64,000 nt of DNA from Acinetobacter colistiniresistens (GCF_024582815.1 NZ_CP102099.1:2170001-2234000); one strand, 5' to 3'. Positions 54,308 to 63,753 are shown, counted from the stretch's first letter. Program-made: numbers and translations. The notes: a model not told the origin generated them from the sequence alone.

Positions 54308-54336
54308 TTGACAATTGATATTGTCACAAATAGGAT
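54308..54336 (+). promoter_or_regulatory. Sigma-70 promoter of the dienelactone hydrolase gene
   Basis: A perfect TTGACA -35 at 54308-54313 lies 17 bases from TAGGAT (54331-54336, four of six to consensus). Predicted transcription start about 54343 leaves a short leader to the ATG at 54368. Confidence 0.65.
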
Positions 54337-54367
54337 GAAAATCATTCGAACGCAACGGATGACTGCA

Positions 54368-55054
54368 ATGGAAATAAAAACAATCACATTACCGACACGT
54401 CAAATTGAAGTTGAAGTGTATGCACCTGCTCAAACCTTAGAAAAAGCACCTGCCATATTATTGCTGCATGAGTTATTCGGTATTTTAGATGTCTATCGAG
54501 AAGATGCCCAAGATTTGGCGGATCGTGGCTATTTGGTCTATGTCCCTAACTTATTTAGTGGTGGCGCAGTCAAATATTGTATTCGTGCTATGGTAAATAA
54601 GGCAGGACGAACCAATGCTGCGGATAGTGGGGTGAATCAGGAAATTCATGTATTACTGGATGCATTAAAAGCAGATCCACGGTCAAATGGACGTTTGGGG
54701 ATGTTGGGGCAATGTCTTACAGGCGGCTATGTCATTCAGATGGCCAAACGAGACGATATGTTGGCGCCTGTGGTGTATCACCACTCATTAGGGATTGAAG
54801 GAGCAGGCGTACCGAAAAAAGAATCTTTAGATCAAGTTCGTATTTTACAAGGACATTGGTCTACGGTTGATCCATTTTGTCCAGCGACCAAACGCAATCA
54901 ACTTATTCAACAATTGGGTGATCGTGTGGAAGCCTATACCTATAATATGCCGCATGGTTTTCGTAGCGTGAGTCGCGGTATGCCGGAAGCACAAGTGGTT
55001 TGGCAACGAACTATTGATTTTTTTGAGCGAGAATTACAACAAAAGATAATATAA
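54368..55054 (+). CDS. Dienelactone hydrolase family protein
   Basis: A 228-residue alpha/beta hydrolase with the DLH nucleophile cysteine in LGQCLTGGY (Cys in GxCxGG), an aspartate (STVDPFCP) and histidine in NMPHGFRS. The HELFGILDVYREDAQDLADR start region is typical. Family members open lactone rings in chloroaromatic breakdown, but many are general esterases. The start at 54368 is set by the pepN terminator and the promoter; the frame is open upstream to 54269. It stands alone. Confidence 0.87.
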   Translation: MEIKTITLPTRQIEVEVYAPAQTLEKAPAILLLHELFGILDVYREDAQDLADRGYLVYVPNLFSGGAVKYCIRAMVNKAGRTNAADSGVNQEIHVLLDALKADPRSNGRLGMLGQCLTGGYVIQMAKRDDMLAPVVYHHSLGIEGAGVPKKESLDQVRILQGHWSTVDPFCPATKRNQLIQQLGDRVEAYTYNMPHGFRSVSRGMPEAQVVWQRTIDFFERELQQKII

Positions 55055-55117
55055 ATAAATGCTGCAACAGGTTATTATTTATTAATATTTTATAGAAATA
55101 ATCAAAGAGAGGGAAAT

Positions 55118-55555
55118 ATGTCTCAACAATATGAGTATGCGGGTTTCTGGATACGTGTTGGCGCAGCAATTATTGATTCGATCATTATCATTGTCGCATT
55201 AATTCCTTTAACCATGATCTTTGGGGGTGGTGATACTACTGTTGCCTCAGATGGGTTCTCATCATTCCAGTTTATGTCTACATGGGATTGGGTGTGGCAA
55301 ATCATCACAGCAGCTTTTTACATTTTTTGCTGGATTAAATTCGCAGGAACGCCAGGTAAACGTTTACTTCGATTAAAAGTCTTGGATGAAAAAACAGGAG
55401 AAAAGATTAGTGTTGGGCAAGGGATTATTCGCTACATTGGTTATATTCCAGCTACATTAGTATTTTTTATTGGTTTAATTTGGGTTGCATTTGACTCCAA
55501 GAAACAGGGTTGGCATGACAAAATGGCCAAAACAGTAGTAGTGAGAGAGCTTTAA
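55118..55555 (+). CDS. RDD family membrane protein
   Basis: A 145-residue protein of the RDD family: [20 protein letters not shown] (Arg-Asp-Asp-like motif region) at the N-terminus and [20 protein letters not shown] then [18 protein letters not shown] at the end. Three membrane helices are predicted. RDD proteins are poorly understood; some are linked to ion transport. A GAGAGGG ribosome binding site is clear. It stands alone, 62 bases behind the hydrolase. Confidence 0.85.
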   Translation: MSQQYEYAGFWIRVGAAIIDSIIIIVALIPLTMIFGGGDTTVASDGFSSFQFMSTWDWVWQIITAAFYIFCWIKFAGTPGKRLLRLKVLDEKTGEKISVGQGIIRYIGYIPATLVFFIGLIWVAFDSKKQGWHDKMAKTVVVREL

Positions 55556-55614
55556 GCAATAAAACCTTGTCGCACTGAATTGTGTGTTGCAATAAAAAAT
55601 TCATGAAAAGGGGC

Positions 55615-55642
55615 TTGTTAATCTAATAACTTCCCCTATAAT
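55615..55642 (+). promoter_or_regulatory. Promoter of the mgtA leader
   Basis: TTGTTA (55615-55620) and a perfect TATAAT (55637-55642) are 16 bases apart. Predicted start about 55649, giving a leader of about 238 bases before the first large gene. Confidence 0.6.
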
Positions 55643-55648
55643 GCCGAT

Positions 55649-55886
55649 GAGTTTATTCAACGGAGATCCTAAATGGGAAGTTGTTCGAGGTTCGAGTTTA
55701 ATTATCTTTTAAACCAAAGCGAATACTGAGCAAGTTAGCCTTTTAGGTCGGCTATCTTGCAAGGAGATAGCTTTGATAAAATGTATATAATTATTCCCTG
55801 ACTTATAAAATTTTTACGTATTAGCAAAAATTTATTGTATTGACTACAGCCCGTTTAGTTTCCCACCTAAAAATGGGGAGAAGCCT
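55649..55886 (+). promoter_or_regulatory. Candidate attenuator leader upstream of the mgtA block
   Basis: About 238 untranslated bases contain a small leader ORF (55673-55729) and then two hairpins that exclude each other: GCAAG.TAGCC with GGCTA.CTTGC (55730-55760), and GCTATCT with AGATAGC (55751-55771). The first hairpin begins right after the leader stop codon, so a ribosome paused there would block it and favour the second. The AAGGAG in the second region is a possible ribosome site. It does not match the M-box or yybP-ykoY core as I know them. Role in magnesium control is inferred. Confidence 0.5.
55673..55729 (+). CDS. Short leader peptide ORF, 18 codons
   Basis: ATG at 55673 with GGAGA nine bases upstream, coding MGSCSRFEFNYLLNQSEY and TGA at 55727-55729. 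Too short for a normal product; its position against the two hairpins is what makes it look like a leader peptide. Confidence 0.4.
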   Translation: MGSCSRFEFNYLLNQSEY

Positions 55887-56591
55887 ATGTTTTTACACGC
55901 TTCCATTCAATGGTATTATACCCTCAGCGTATTTTTACTCTGTGGGGTATTGCTGCTCGCTCAAAAGAGCAAAGCAGATCCACTGTTAAATACAGATGAT
56001 GCTTCAATAACCGCAGCACATCATTGTCAATTAGAATCGTCATATCTATTTTTAAAGGGCGGAGCCAGTTCCTATCAGATTACGCCAGCCTGTAATCTAG
56101 GCCAAAATTTTGAAGTCTCGCTTGGCTATCATGCGACCCAAGATCTGGATAATGTGCATGGTTTTTCTGTTCAAGCGAAAACTGTCTTAAAGCCAATGAG
56201 TAACCACTGGGGTGTTGCTACCAGCCTGATGTTGTCACGTGATGAACAATCTAAACAGCGCTCCGATCTAGATTGGTTTTTCAACGTACCGATGAGTTTT
56301 AATCTGATTGATCAACGCTTGGGCCTCAATACCAATATCGGTTATCAGGATGGTCCAGATCATGTCGGTTTAATCCGTTGGGGAGTCGCGACCAATTACT
56401 CTTTATCCGACCGTTTCGCCATAAGCGCAGAAACCTATAATCAAGACCGTCAATCACCCTTTGTGCAAGCTGCTGTGAATTACAGCCTCATTCCAAATAT
56501 CCTCGTATTAGAAGCTTCAATCGGCGAACGTCTAAATGCCTTTCGACAGAGATGGTTTGGGCTTGGGTTAAGTTTTACCCCTTCATTCTAA
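55887..56591 (+). CDS. Outer-membrane beta-barrel protein, hypothetical
   Basis: A 234-residue protein with a hydrophobic signal region (ASIQWYYTLSVFLLCGVLLL then AQKSKA) and alternating-strand sequence (VSLGYHATQDLDNVHGFSVQ, AKTVLKPMSNHWGVATSLML, WFGLGLSFTPSF ending in Phe). It looks like a small outer-membrane barrel of the transporter/phenol-degradation-protein type. It lies between the leader and mgtA in the same direction, so it shares the leader's regulation and may help divalent-cation or other uptake. Confidence 0.65.
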   Translation: MFLHASIQWYYTLSVFLLCGVLLLAQKSKADPLLNTDDASITAAHHCQLESSYLFLKGGASSYQITPACNLGQNFEVSLGYHATQDLDNVHGFSVQAKTVLKPMSNHWGVATSLMLSRDEQSKQRSDLDWFFNVPMSFNLIDQRLGLNTNIGYQDGPDHVGLIRWGVATNYSLSDRFAISAETYNQDRQSPFVQAAVNYSLIPNILVLEASIGERLNAFRQRWFGLGLSFTPSF

Positions 56592-56694
56592 GAATGCTCA
56601 ACTTCGTTATTTCCTAAATTTATATTTTTTCAATCGACTTTATTGATGAAAATAAGGTCAAGGCCTTTGCATGCCTAAAAAAGAGGATTTCAAT

Positions 56695-59451
56695 ATGAAA
56701 CTCTGGCAACGACTTTTTACTGCATTTCTTAAAAGATTCCACCTCATGCGCTTTTTTGGGCGGAGTCAATCATTTAAAGAATTACATCAATCAAGCTATG
56801 CACAAGAAATTGGTAAAACATTATCTGCTCGTTTAGTGGATGCTGCACAGCTTGATTCAGCACAGTTATTACAACAATTAAATAGTTCAAATTCGGGGTT
56901 AACTGAGCAACAGGCAAACGCACAACAGAAACTTGTTGGGTTAAATGAAATTGCACATGAAAAGCCATTAACCTGGTGGCAACATCTTTGGTATTGCTAT
57001 CGCAATCCATTCAATATTTTATTGAGCTTGTTAGCTTTGGTTGCCTTTCTGACAGATGACCTAACCGGTGCCAGTATTATTAGTGTGATGGTGATACTTT
57101 CAACCTTATTACGCTATTGGCAAGAGTCAAAGTCTAATCAGGCAGCAGATGCATTAAAAGCCATGGTCAGTAACACAGCAACGGTGTTACGTCATCAGGT
57201 CAGCTATGATGATCTGACATTGATGCAACAACGTTATGGAATTGATGTAAAAAATCAAAAAAATACTCAATTTGAAATGCCGATTCAGTATTTGGTTCCA
57301 GGTGATGTCATCTTGCTTTCAGCGGGAGATATGATCCCTGCAGACTGTCGCATTTTAACAGCCAAAGATTTGTTTGTGTCCCAAGCTGCAATGACGGGCG
57401 AATCGATGCCTGTAGAAAAATTTGCATTGCAAAAAAATATGCAGGAGCAAAGTGCGCTTGAGTTGGAAAATATCGTATTTATGGGGACCAATGTGGTGTC
57501 TGGCTCAGCCCAAGCTGTTGTAGTCAGTACTGGTATTCAAACTTATTTCGGTGCTTTGGCACATCGTGTGACGGCGACAGATCGGGGGACCACATCGTTT
57601 CAGATGGGGGTCAATAAAGTAAGTTGGTTACTGATTCGCTTTATGTTGGTGATGGCACCGATTGTGTTATTTATTAATGGTTTCACCAAAGGCGACTGGA
57701 CAGAGGCATTTCTATTTGCACTTTCAGTTGCGGTCGGCTTAACACCTGAAATGCTACCGATGATTGTGACTTCAACCTTAGCCAAGGGCGCAGTCTTCCT
57801 CTCTAAAAAGAAAGTAATTGTCAAACGGCTGGATGCAATTCAAAATTTTGGTGCGATGGATGTACTCTGCACAGATAAAACGGGAACGTTGACACAAGAT
57901 AAAATCTTTTTATCTCAGCATGTGGATGTACATGGACAAACTTCACATTATGTTTTAATGCAGGCTTTCTTAAACAGTTATTATCAAACTGGATTAAAAA
58001 ATCTGCTTGATGTGGCAGTGCTGGAAGCGGTTGGCCAAGATATTAAAACGCAAAAGTTACACTATAAAAAAGTAGATGAAGTGCCATTTGACTTTGATCG
58101 TCGTCGGATGTCTGTGGTCGTGAAGACACCCGAAGATCGTGTCAGAATGATTACCAAGGGTGCGGTAGAAGAAATGCTGAAAGTTTGCCGTTATGTTGAG
58201 GTTAACGGAAAAATTGAAGCATTGACCCAGCAACGGCAAGTAGCGATTGAAGCGTTAACTCAGCGTTATAACAAGGACGGTTTGCGTGTTGTGGCGGTTG
58301 CATATCGCGAGTTTTCAAATGCACAGGAAAACTTTTCGGTCGTCGATGAAAGCGATCTTATTTTAATTGGTTATGTTGCTTTTCTTGATCCGCCAAAAGA
58401 GTCAGCAATGGCGGCAGTAAAAAGCCTACATGCACACGGTGTAACGGTGAAAGTACTGACAGGTGATAATGAATTTGTCACTCAAAAAGTATGCCGTGAA
58501 ATTGGGATCGATTTTAAGCAGGTTTTATTGGGTAGTGTGATTGAAACCCTGACCGACCAACAGCTTCAAAGAGCGGTAGAGCAGTACCATATTTTTGCAA
58601 AACTCAGTCCCGTGCATAAAGAACGAATTGTTGAGCAACTTAAAGCCAATGGGCATGTGGTTGGTTTCCTGGGAGATGGTATCAATGATGCAGCTGCCAT
58701 TCGTGCTGCGGATATTGGTATTTCTGTTGATACAGCGGTTGATATTGCAAAAGAATCGGCAGATTTGATTTTGCTTGAAAAAAGTCTGATGGTACTTGAG
58801 CAAGGTGTGATTGAAGGACGTAGAACATTTGCCAATATGCTGAAATATATCAAAATGACGGCAAGTTCAAATTTTGGTAATGTTTTTTCGGTATTAATAG
58901 CCAGTGCTTTTATTCCATTTCTACCAATGTTGCCTATTCACTTACTGATCCAGAACCTGCTTTACGATATCTCTCAAATTGCGATTCCATTTGACCATGT
59001 CGATGAAGAGTTGATTGCTCAGCCGCAACGTTGGCAACCTGAGGAAGTGGGGCGTTTTATGATCGTTTTTGGGCCGATTAGTTCAATTTTTGACATCCTT
59101 ACATTTGCATTGATGTGGTTTGTGTTCTCTGCGAATACGCCAGAACAGCAAACTTTGTTCCAATCGGGATGGTTTGTTGTGGGATTGTTGACGCAAACAT
59201 TGATTGTGCACATGATTCGTACCGCTAAAATTCCATTTATTCAAAGCCGAGCTGCAACACCATTACTGGTCATGACTGCAATCATTATGTGTATTGGTAT
59301 ATTCTTACCAATGGGGCCTTTAGCTAGCTATTTGAAATTGGAAGCTTTACCGCTAAGTTATTTTTTCTATCTACCTTTCATCTTGATTGCCTATATGTGT
59401 GTGACACAATGGGTCAAAACAATGTATATCCGCCGTTACGGCTGGCAATAA
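56695..59451 (+). CDS. mgtA: Magnesium-transporting P-type ATPase MgtA
   Basis: A 918-residue P3B-type ATPase from the ATG at 56695 (AGAGGA site; 56671 also possible). It has MTGESMPVEKF (dephosphorylation loop), phosphorylation motif CTDKTGTLTQDK (Asp), hinge GDGINDAAAIRAADIGISVD, and ten membrane helices with the C-terminal cluster LLIQNLLYDISQIAIPFDHV. It pumps Mg2+ inward across the inner membrane. It is followed 15 bases later by an MgtC-like gene, a common pairing. Confidence 0.93.
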   Translation: MKLWQRLFTAFLKRFHLMRFFGRSQSFKELHQSSYAQEIGKTLSARLVDAAQLDSAQLLQQLNSSNSGLTEQQANAQQKLVGLNEIAHEKPLTWWQHLWYCYRNPFNILLSLLALVAFLTDDLTGASIISVMVILSTLLRYWQESKSNQAADALKAMVSNTATVLRHQVSYDDLTLMQQRYGIDVKNQKNTQFEMPIQYLVPGDVILLSAGDMIPADCRILTAKDLFVSQAAMTGESMPVEKFALQKNMQEQSALELENIVFMGTNVVSGSAQAVVVSTGIQTYFGALAHRVTATDRGTTSFQMGVNKVSWLLIRFMLVMAPIVLFINGFTKGDWTEAFLFALSVAVGLTPEMLPMIVTSTLAKGAVFLSKKKVIVKRLDAIQNFGAMDVLCTDKTGTLTQDKIFLSQHVDVHGQTSHYVLMQAFLNSYYQTGLKNLLDVAVLEAVGQDIKTQKLHYKKVDEVPFDFDRRRMSVVVKTPEDRVRMITKGAVEEMLKVCRYVEVNGKIEALTQQRQVAIEALTQRYNKDGLRVVAVAYREFSNAQENFSVVDESDLILIGYVAFLDPPKESAMAAVKSLHAHGVTVKVLTGDNEFVTQKVCREIGIDFKQVLLGSVIETLTDQQLQRAVEQYHIFAKLSPVHKERIVEQLKANGHVVGFLGDGINDAAAIRAADIGISVDTAVDIAKESADLILLEKSLMVLEQGVIEGRRTFANMLKYIKMTASSNFGNVFSVLIASAFIPFLPMLPIHLLIQNLLYDISQIAIPFDHVDEELIAQPQRWQPEEVGRFMIVFGPISSIFDILTFALMWFVFSANTPEQQTLFQSGWFVVGLLTQTLIVHMIRTAKIPFIQSRAATPLLVMTAIIMCIGIFLPMGPLASYLKLEALPLSYFFYLPFILIAYMCVTQWVKTMYIRRYGWQ

Positions 59452-59466
59452 CACAATAGGTGTATA

Positions 59467-60186
59467 ATGCAATTAAAATTTCTACAACATATTGATTTAT
59501 CTAATATCGTTGATACATTAATTAGCCTTGTTACAGCATTCGCTTTAGGTGCATTAATTGGTATAGAGCGTCAGTATCGGCAGCGGACGGCAGGGTTAAG
59601 AACCAATGTACTGGTTGCCGTTGGCGCTGCGATTTTTGTAGATATTGCAATAAATCTCACGGGGGCAGATGGAGCTGTCCGAGTGATTGCCTATGTGGTT
59701 TCAGGGATTGGCTTTTTGGGTGCTGGTGTGATTATGCGTCAAGAAGGCAATATTCATGGTTTAAATACAGCTGCTACTCTGTGGTGTTCGGCAGCTGTGG
59801 GAGCTTCTGCGGGCGCAGACCTAATCGTAGAGGCTATTATCGCCACCTTATTTATTCTGGCGGCTAATACCTTGCTGCGTCCGATCGTGCATGTGATCGA
59901 TCGTCGTCCATTAGACGATGACACTGAGGTTTTGCATGTGATTTATATCATTTGTGATCGTAGCCATAGCAAAGCTGTAATGGATGAACTGAATCTCACC
60001 TTAAAACATCATAATTACCCTGCAAAAGATATTGATGTCACGCCATTTGGGGAAAAAGAAGTTGAGATTGAGGTGACGCTAATCGCAACCTCAATTGATG
60101 CTGAAGAAGCTCAGCACATGATTAATCACCTTAATGCAATGCCTCAAATTCGACAGGCTTTTTGGGATAAAAATGCAATCAATTAA
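59467..60186 (+). CDS. mgtC: MgtC/SapB family protein
   Basis: A 239-residue inner-membrane protein: ALGALIGIERQYRQRTAGLR then TNVLVAVGAAIFVDIAIN (the RTAGLRTN motif), with about four helices and a C-terminal ACT-like domain (PLDDDTEVLHVIYIICDRSH onward). MgtC proteins act in low-Mg2+ growth and modulate ATP synthase or cation balance. It is the second gene of an mgtA-mgtC operon, by 15-base spacing, and probably answers to the same leader. Confidence 0.87.
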   Translation: MQLKFLQHIDLSNIVDTLISLVTAFALGALIGIERQYRQRTAGLRTNVLVAVGAAIFVDIAINLTGADGAVRVIAYVVSGIGFLGAGVIMRQEGNIHGLNTAATLWCSAAVGASAGADLIVEAIIATLFILAANTLLRPIVHVIDRRPLDDDTEVLHVIYIICDRSHSKAVMDELNLTLKHHNYPAKDIDVTPFGEKEVEIEVTLIATSIDAEEAQHMINHLNAMPQIRQAFWDKNAIN

Positions 60187-60325
60187 GCCTTTGTTTTATT
60201 CTTGAAAAAGCAGTGATTTAAAAGCTGTTAAATGAATGAGTTGAGATACATTGTCTCATAAATGATATATAAAACGTGTAATGTTTCACATAAAATGAAA
60301 GCAGCTAGATAACAATGAGAACTGT

Positions 60326-62158
60326 ATGAGTTCAGAAGCACATTCTATTAGTTTAATTGCACCAGTGGTGCTTCTCGCGGCAGCGGTTGTTGCCGTTCCT
60401 ATTTTTAAGCGCATTGGCTTAGGTTCAGTATTAGGTTATTTAATTGCGGGTCTGATTATTGGGCCGTTCGGCTTTGCATTTTTCCATGATTCTGCCTCGA
60501 TTTTGCATATTGCCGAATTAGGCATTGTGATGTATTTATTTGTGATTGGTCTGGAGATGCAGCCTTCGCATTTATGGAGTTTAAGGCGTGAAATCTTTGG
60601 TTTAGGGACTTTGCAGATTGTTGCTTGTGCCTTAGCTCTCACAGGCGTTGGTTTGCTATTTGGTTTTAGCTGGCAAGTTGCATTCATTGGTGCTGCAGGT
60701 TTTGTTTTGACCTCGACGGCCATTGTGATGCAGTTATTAGGCGATCGAGGGGATATTGCTCAACCTCAAGGTCAAAAGATCGTTGCCATTTTATTATTCG
60801 AAGATTTATTGATTGTTCCTTTATTGGCAATTGTGGCTTTTATGGCACCCAACCATGTGGTTGAAACAACCTCAACACGTTTAGAAAGTATCGGTCTTGG
60901 ACTTATTGCAATAGCGGGTTTAATTGCCGCAGGTTATTGGTTACTTAATCCATTATTCAGATTGTTGGCCGCTGCCAAGGCACGTGAAGTCATGACTGCC
61001 GCAGCACTTCTTGTGGTTTTAGGTGCCGCATTGTTGATGCAAGTAAGCGGTCTATCTATGGCAATGGGTGCATTTTTGGCAGGCGTGCTGTTATCTGAAT
61101 CGACCTTTAGACATCAAATTGAAGCTGATATTGAGCCTTTCCGTGGTTTACTACTGGGTTTGTTCTTCCTTGGCGTAGGCATGTCTTTAGATCTTTCCGT
61201 AGTTGCGCAAAACTGGCAGCTGATTCTCAGTGGCGTATTGGCGATGATGTTTGCTAAAGCCCTGATGATTTATATCGTAGCGCAAGTCACCAAAAGTTCG
61301 CATACGGAAGCACTGGATCGTGCACTGTTAATGGCACAAGGGGGCGAATTTGCCTTTGTACTCTTTGCTGCAGCGCTAAGTGCCCAAGTGATTGATAATT
61401 CGGTAAAGTCGAATCTTACTGCAATTGTGGTGTTGTCGATGGTGTTGACACCGATTTTAGGCATCATTTTCAAACGCTTCACGCAAGCCAAAGATCAAGT
61501 CAATTTGGACAATGTTCAGGTGGCCGAGGGTTTGAGTGGCAGTATTTTGATGATCGGTTTTGGTCGTTTTGGCCAAGTAACCAGTCAACTGTTATTAGCA
61601 CGTGGCGTCGATGTCACTATTATTGACAATGACATTGATATGATTCAAAACGCAGAAAAGTTTGGTTTTAAAATTTATTATGGTGATGGTTGCCGTTTAG
61701 ATATTTTGCATGCCTCTGGTGCTTCTTCGGCCCAAGCCATTGTTGTCTGTGTGGATAGTAAAGAAACGACGAATCGGATTGTGGAGTTGGTAACACACGA
61801 ATTTCCATTGGCAAAGCTGTTGGTGCGTTCGTATGACCGTGAGCATTCACTCTACTTAGTGAAACAGAAAGTCGATTATATGATCCGTGAAACCTTTGAA
61901 TCAGCAATCAAGTTCGGTGGTGTGATTTTACATGAATTGGGTGTTGAAGAAGACGAAGTACAACGGATTACCGATGAAATTCGAGATCGTGATGAAGAGC
62001 GTTTTGAAACTGAAATTGCAGCGGATGATGTCTATGCAGGCGTCGGCTTACAGTATACCCATACGCATCCACGACCAACGGCGCCATTAATTCGCCCTCA
62101 ACAGGCTGCCCGAATCCTCAATGATGAAGAAGCGCAGAAAGATTTAGAGGAAAAGTAA
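60326..62158 (+). CDS. Kef-type CPA2 cation:proton antiporter with RCK domain
   Basis: A 610-residue CPA2 antiporter. The N-terminal two thirds hold about 12 helices (GLGSVLGYLIAGLIIGPFGF, QLLGDRGDIAQPQGQKIVAI, AMGAFLAGVLLSESTFRHQI). The C-terminus has a nucleotide-binding RCK domain (ILMIGFGRFGQVTSQLLLAR, then DNDIDMIQNAEKFGFKIYYG). It is closest to KefB/KefC (K+/H+ antiport, glutathione-regulated) or YbaL. No KefF/G partner gene is adjacent. A TTGTCT/TATATAA promoter near 60250-60275 suggests its own transcription. Confidence 0.85.
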   Translation: MSSEAHSISLIAPVVLLAAAVVAVPIFKRIGLGSVLGYLIAGLIIGPFGFAFFHDSASILHIAELGIVMYLFVIGLEMQPSHLWSLRREIFGLGTLQIVACALALTGVGLLFGFSWQVAFIGAAGFVLTSTAIVMQLLGDRGDIAQPQGQKIVAILLFEDLLIVPLLAIVAFMAPNHVVETTSTRLESIGLGLIAIAGLIAAGYWLLNPLFRLLAAAKAREVMTAAALLVVLGAALLMQVSGLSMAMGAFLAGVLLSESTFRHQIEADIEPFRGLLLGLFFLGVGMSLDLSVVAQNWQLILSGVLAMMFAKALMIYIVAQVTKSSHTEALDRALLMAQGGEFAFVLFAAALSAQVIDNSVKSNLTAIVVLSMVLTPILGIIFKRFTQAKDQVNLDNVQVAEGLSGSILMIGFGRFGQVTSQLLLARGVDVTIIDNDIDMIQNAEKFGFKIYYGDGCRLDILHASGASSAQAIVVCVDSKETTNRIVELVTHEFPLAKLLVRSYDREHSLYLVKQKVDYMIRETFESAIKFGGVILHELGVEEDEVQRITDEIRDRDEERFETEIAADDVYAGVGLQYTHTHPRPTAPLIRPQQAARILNDEEAQKDLEEK

Positions 62159-62194
62159 TCCACAATTTTCCTCTCTATTGTTGAATAAGCCTTA

Positions 62195-62212
62195 GGGTCT
62201 GTTGATATTTCA
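62195..62212. repeat. Left terminal inverted repeat of the MITE-like element
   Basis: GGGTCTGTTGATATTTCA; inverted match to 62442-62459 with one mismatch. Confidence 0.8.
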
Positions 62213-62441
62213 CAGATGCTTGCGACAGAAGACATTTTTAGACGATACGAGGCATGACTTATGAGATTTAGTTATTCTAAATGAATAAGGCATAACGTAG
62301 TAGCGACAAAAAATGTCTCTGTCCCGTAGGGTTATAGCTAAAACTTCCCTAAACTGCGTTATGAAACTTGGCAAGGGGACTACCATTACCTGCGTTTCAT
62401 GCCTTGTTTATGTTGTTTTAGCTAATAACGCAAGACATGGC

Positions 62442-62459
62442 TGAAATGTCAACAGACCC
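62442..62459. repeat. Right terminal inverted repeat of the MITE-like element
   Basis: TGAAATGTCAACAGACCC; inverted match to 62195-62212 with one mismatch. The TA dinucleotides outside both ends are the likely target duplication. Confidence 0.8.
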
Positions 62460-62473
62460 TAGTCAACTAAGGC

Positions 62474-63646
62474 TTATTTTTTTGCTTTAAATCTAAAGAG
62501 CAGCAATACCAAGATACCCAATAACAGGCCCCAAAATGCAGAGCCAATGCCCCAGAATTCAACACCAGAAGCGCTACATAAAAAAGTTAATAATGCTGCT
62601 TCACGCTCTTCTACATTTGAAAAAGCCACCGCAATGTTATGACTAATCGTTGCAAATAGCGCAATTCCTGCAAGTGCCACAATAAAAATCTGCGGAAATG
62701 ACATTAATAAACTGACTAAGGTTGCTGCAAAAAGTCCCATCAAAATATAGAACAGACCACAACTGATACCTGCAATATAACGTTTGCTTGGATCAGGATG
62801 CACTTGATCATCTAAGCTCACTGCTGCACTAATTGCTGCGAGGTTTATTGAAAAGCAGCCAAAAGGCGCGAAAACAGTATGTGCAACACCTGTCCAACCC
62901 ACCAATTGATTGACATGTGGATGGTAGCCATAACTTTTAATCATGGCGATGCCTGGTAAGTTTTGTGAGGTCATGTTGATCACAAACAGAGGCAACGCCA
63001 AACCCAAGATCGCAGACCACGAAAATGAAGGTTGCATCCATACAGGTTGAGTTAGAGACCATGTGATGGCTTGGAGTTGAAAATCAATAAACAGGGGACA
63101 AATGGCCGCACCTAAAATGACGGTCAGTACAATGCTATAACGTGGGAATAAGCGTTTTGACACCAAGTAAATCACGAGCATACTTAAAATAAAGCCGAGA
63201 TGACTTTCTAAGCTGCTAAAAATCTGAATACCGAACTTTAATAGAATCCCAGCAAGCATCGCGCAAGTTAAGCTTTGTGGAATATGGGCCAATAGTTTTT
63301 GAAAAATCCCTGAAAAGCCGACCACAGCAATGGAAATACCACAGATCAGGAAGGCACCAATCGCTTCATAAAGATCGTAATGTCCAGTCGATGCAATAAT
63401 CAGTGCAATACCGGGTGTAGACCATGCCGTGGCAACAGGATATTTATATTTCCAAGACAAGATTAAGCCAGAGAGGCCAATGGCAAGCCCCAGAGCCCAG
63501 AACCAAGAACTGATTTGGGCGGTATTGGCACCTAAAGACTGTGCACCTTGAATAACAAGGACGGCGGAAACACTAATCCCGATTAAGAATGTAATAAAGC
63601 CAGCGAAAACTGCTGGAATGGAAAAATCCTGAAGGAGACGTTGCAT
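62474..63646 (-). CDS. Benzoate/H+ symporter family protein (BenE-like)
   Basis: A 390-residue BenE-family transporter with 12 helices. Recognisable pieces: QDFSIPAVFAGFITFLIGIS at the start, WSTPGIALIIASTGHYDLYE and VAHTVFAPFGCFSINLAAIS. The family imports benzoate-like aromatic acids with protons. No aromatic-degradation gene is adjacent, so the substrate is open. It is convergent with the Kef-type gene; their shared terminator now holds the MITE-like insertion, which could lengthen read-through on both strands. Confidence 0.85.
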   Translation of the reverse strand: MQRLLQDFSIPAVFAGFITFLIGISVSAVLVIQGAQSLGANTAQISSWFWALGLAIGLSGLILSWKYKYPVATAWSTPGIALIIASTGHYDLYEAIGAFLICGISIAVVGFSGIFQKLLAHIPQSLTCAMLAGILLKFGIQIFSSLESHLGFILSMLVIYLVSKRLFPRYSIVLTVILGAAICPLFIDFQLQAITWSLTQPVWMQPSFSWSAILGLALPLFVINMTSQNLPGIAMIKSYGYHPHVNQLVGWTGVAHTVFAPFGCFSINLAAISAAVSLDDQVHPDPSKRYIAGISCGLFYILMGLFAATLVSLLMSFPQIFIVALAGIALFATISHNIAVAFSNVEEREAALLTFLCSASGVEFWGIGSAFWGLLLGILVLLLFRFKAKK

Positions 63647-63753
63647 CTATGCATCTATACTTGTTTAAAATTTGTTGAAAAGTATATCGTTAATGCTTAT
63701 TAAATCGTAGTTCTAAAATGATTGAATAAATTGATCATTCGGTTAAATCTAGA

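Larger units (their letters stand above)
62195..62459. mobile_element. MITE-like non-coding element (265 bp) with TA target duplication
   Basis: Bounded by near-perfect 18-bp inverted repeats (GGGTCTGTTGATATTTCA left; TGAAATGTCAACAGACCC right) and flanked by TA on both sides. It holds no transposase frame but several internal inverted repeats (GACAGAAGACATTTTT with AAAAATGTCTCTGTC; GCGTTAT with ATAACGC). It sits inside the loop of a terminator: removing the element and one TA restores AATAAGCCTTAG, TCAA, CTAAGGCTTATT. TA duplication points to Tc1/mariner (IS630) or IS427-type IS5 transposase in trans. Confidence 0.75.

Noticed and set aside
54269-54367. Upstream start for the dienelactone hydrolase at 54269
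   Set aside because: The pepN terminator (54278-54306) and the TTGACA promoter lie inside this extension, so it cannot be coding in the hydrolase message.
55561-55886. M-box or yybP-ykoY riboswitch upstream of the mgtA block
   Set aside because: The conserved core sequences of these riboswitches are not visible; reported instead as an uncharacterised leader.
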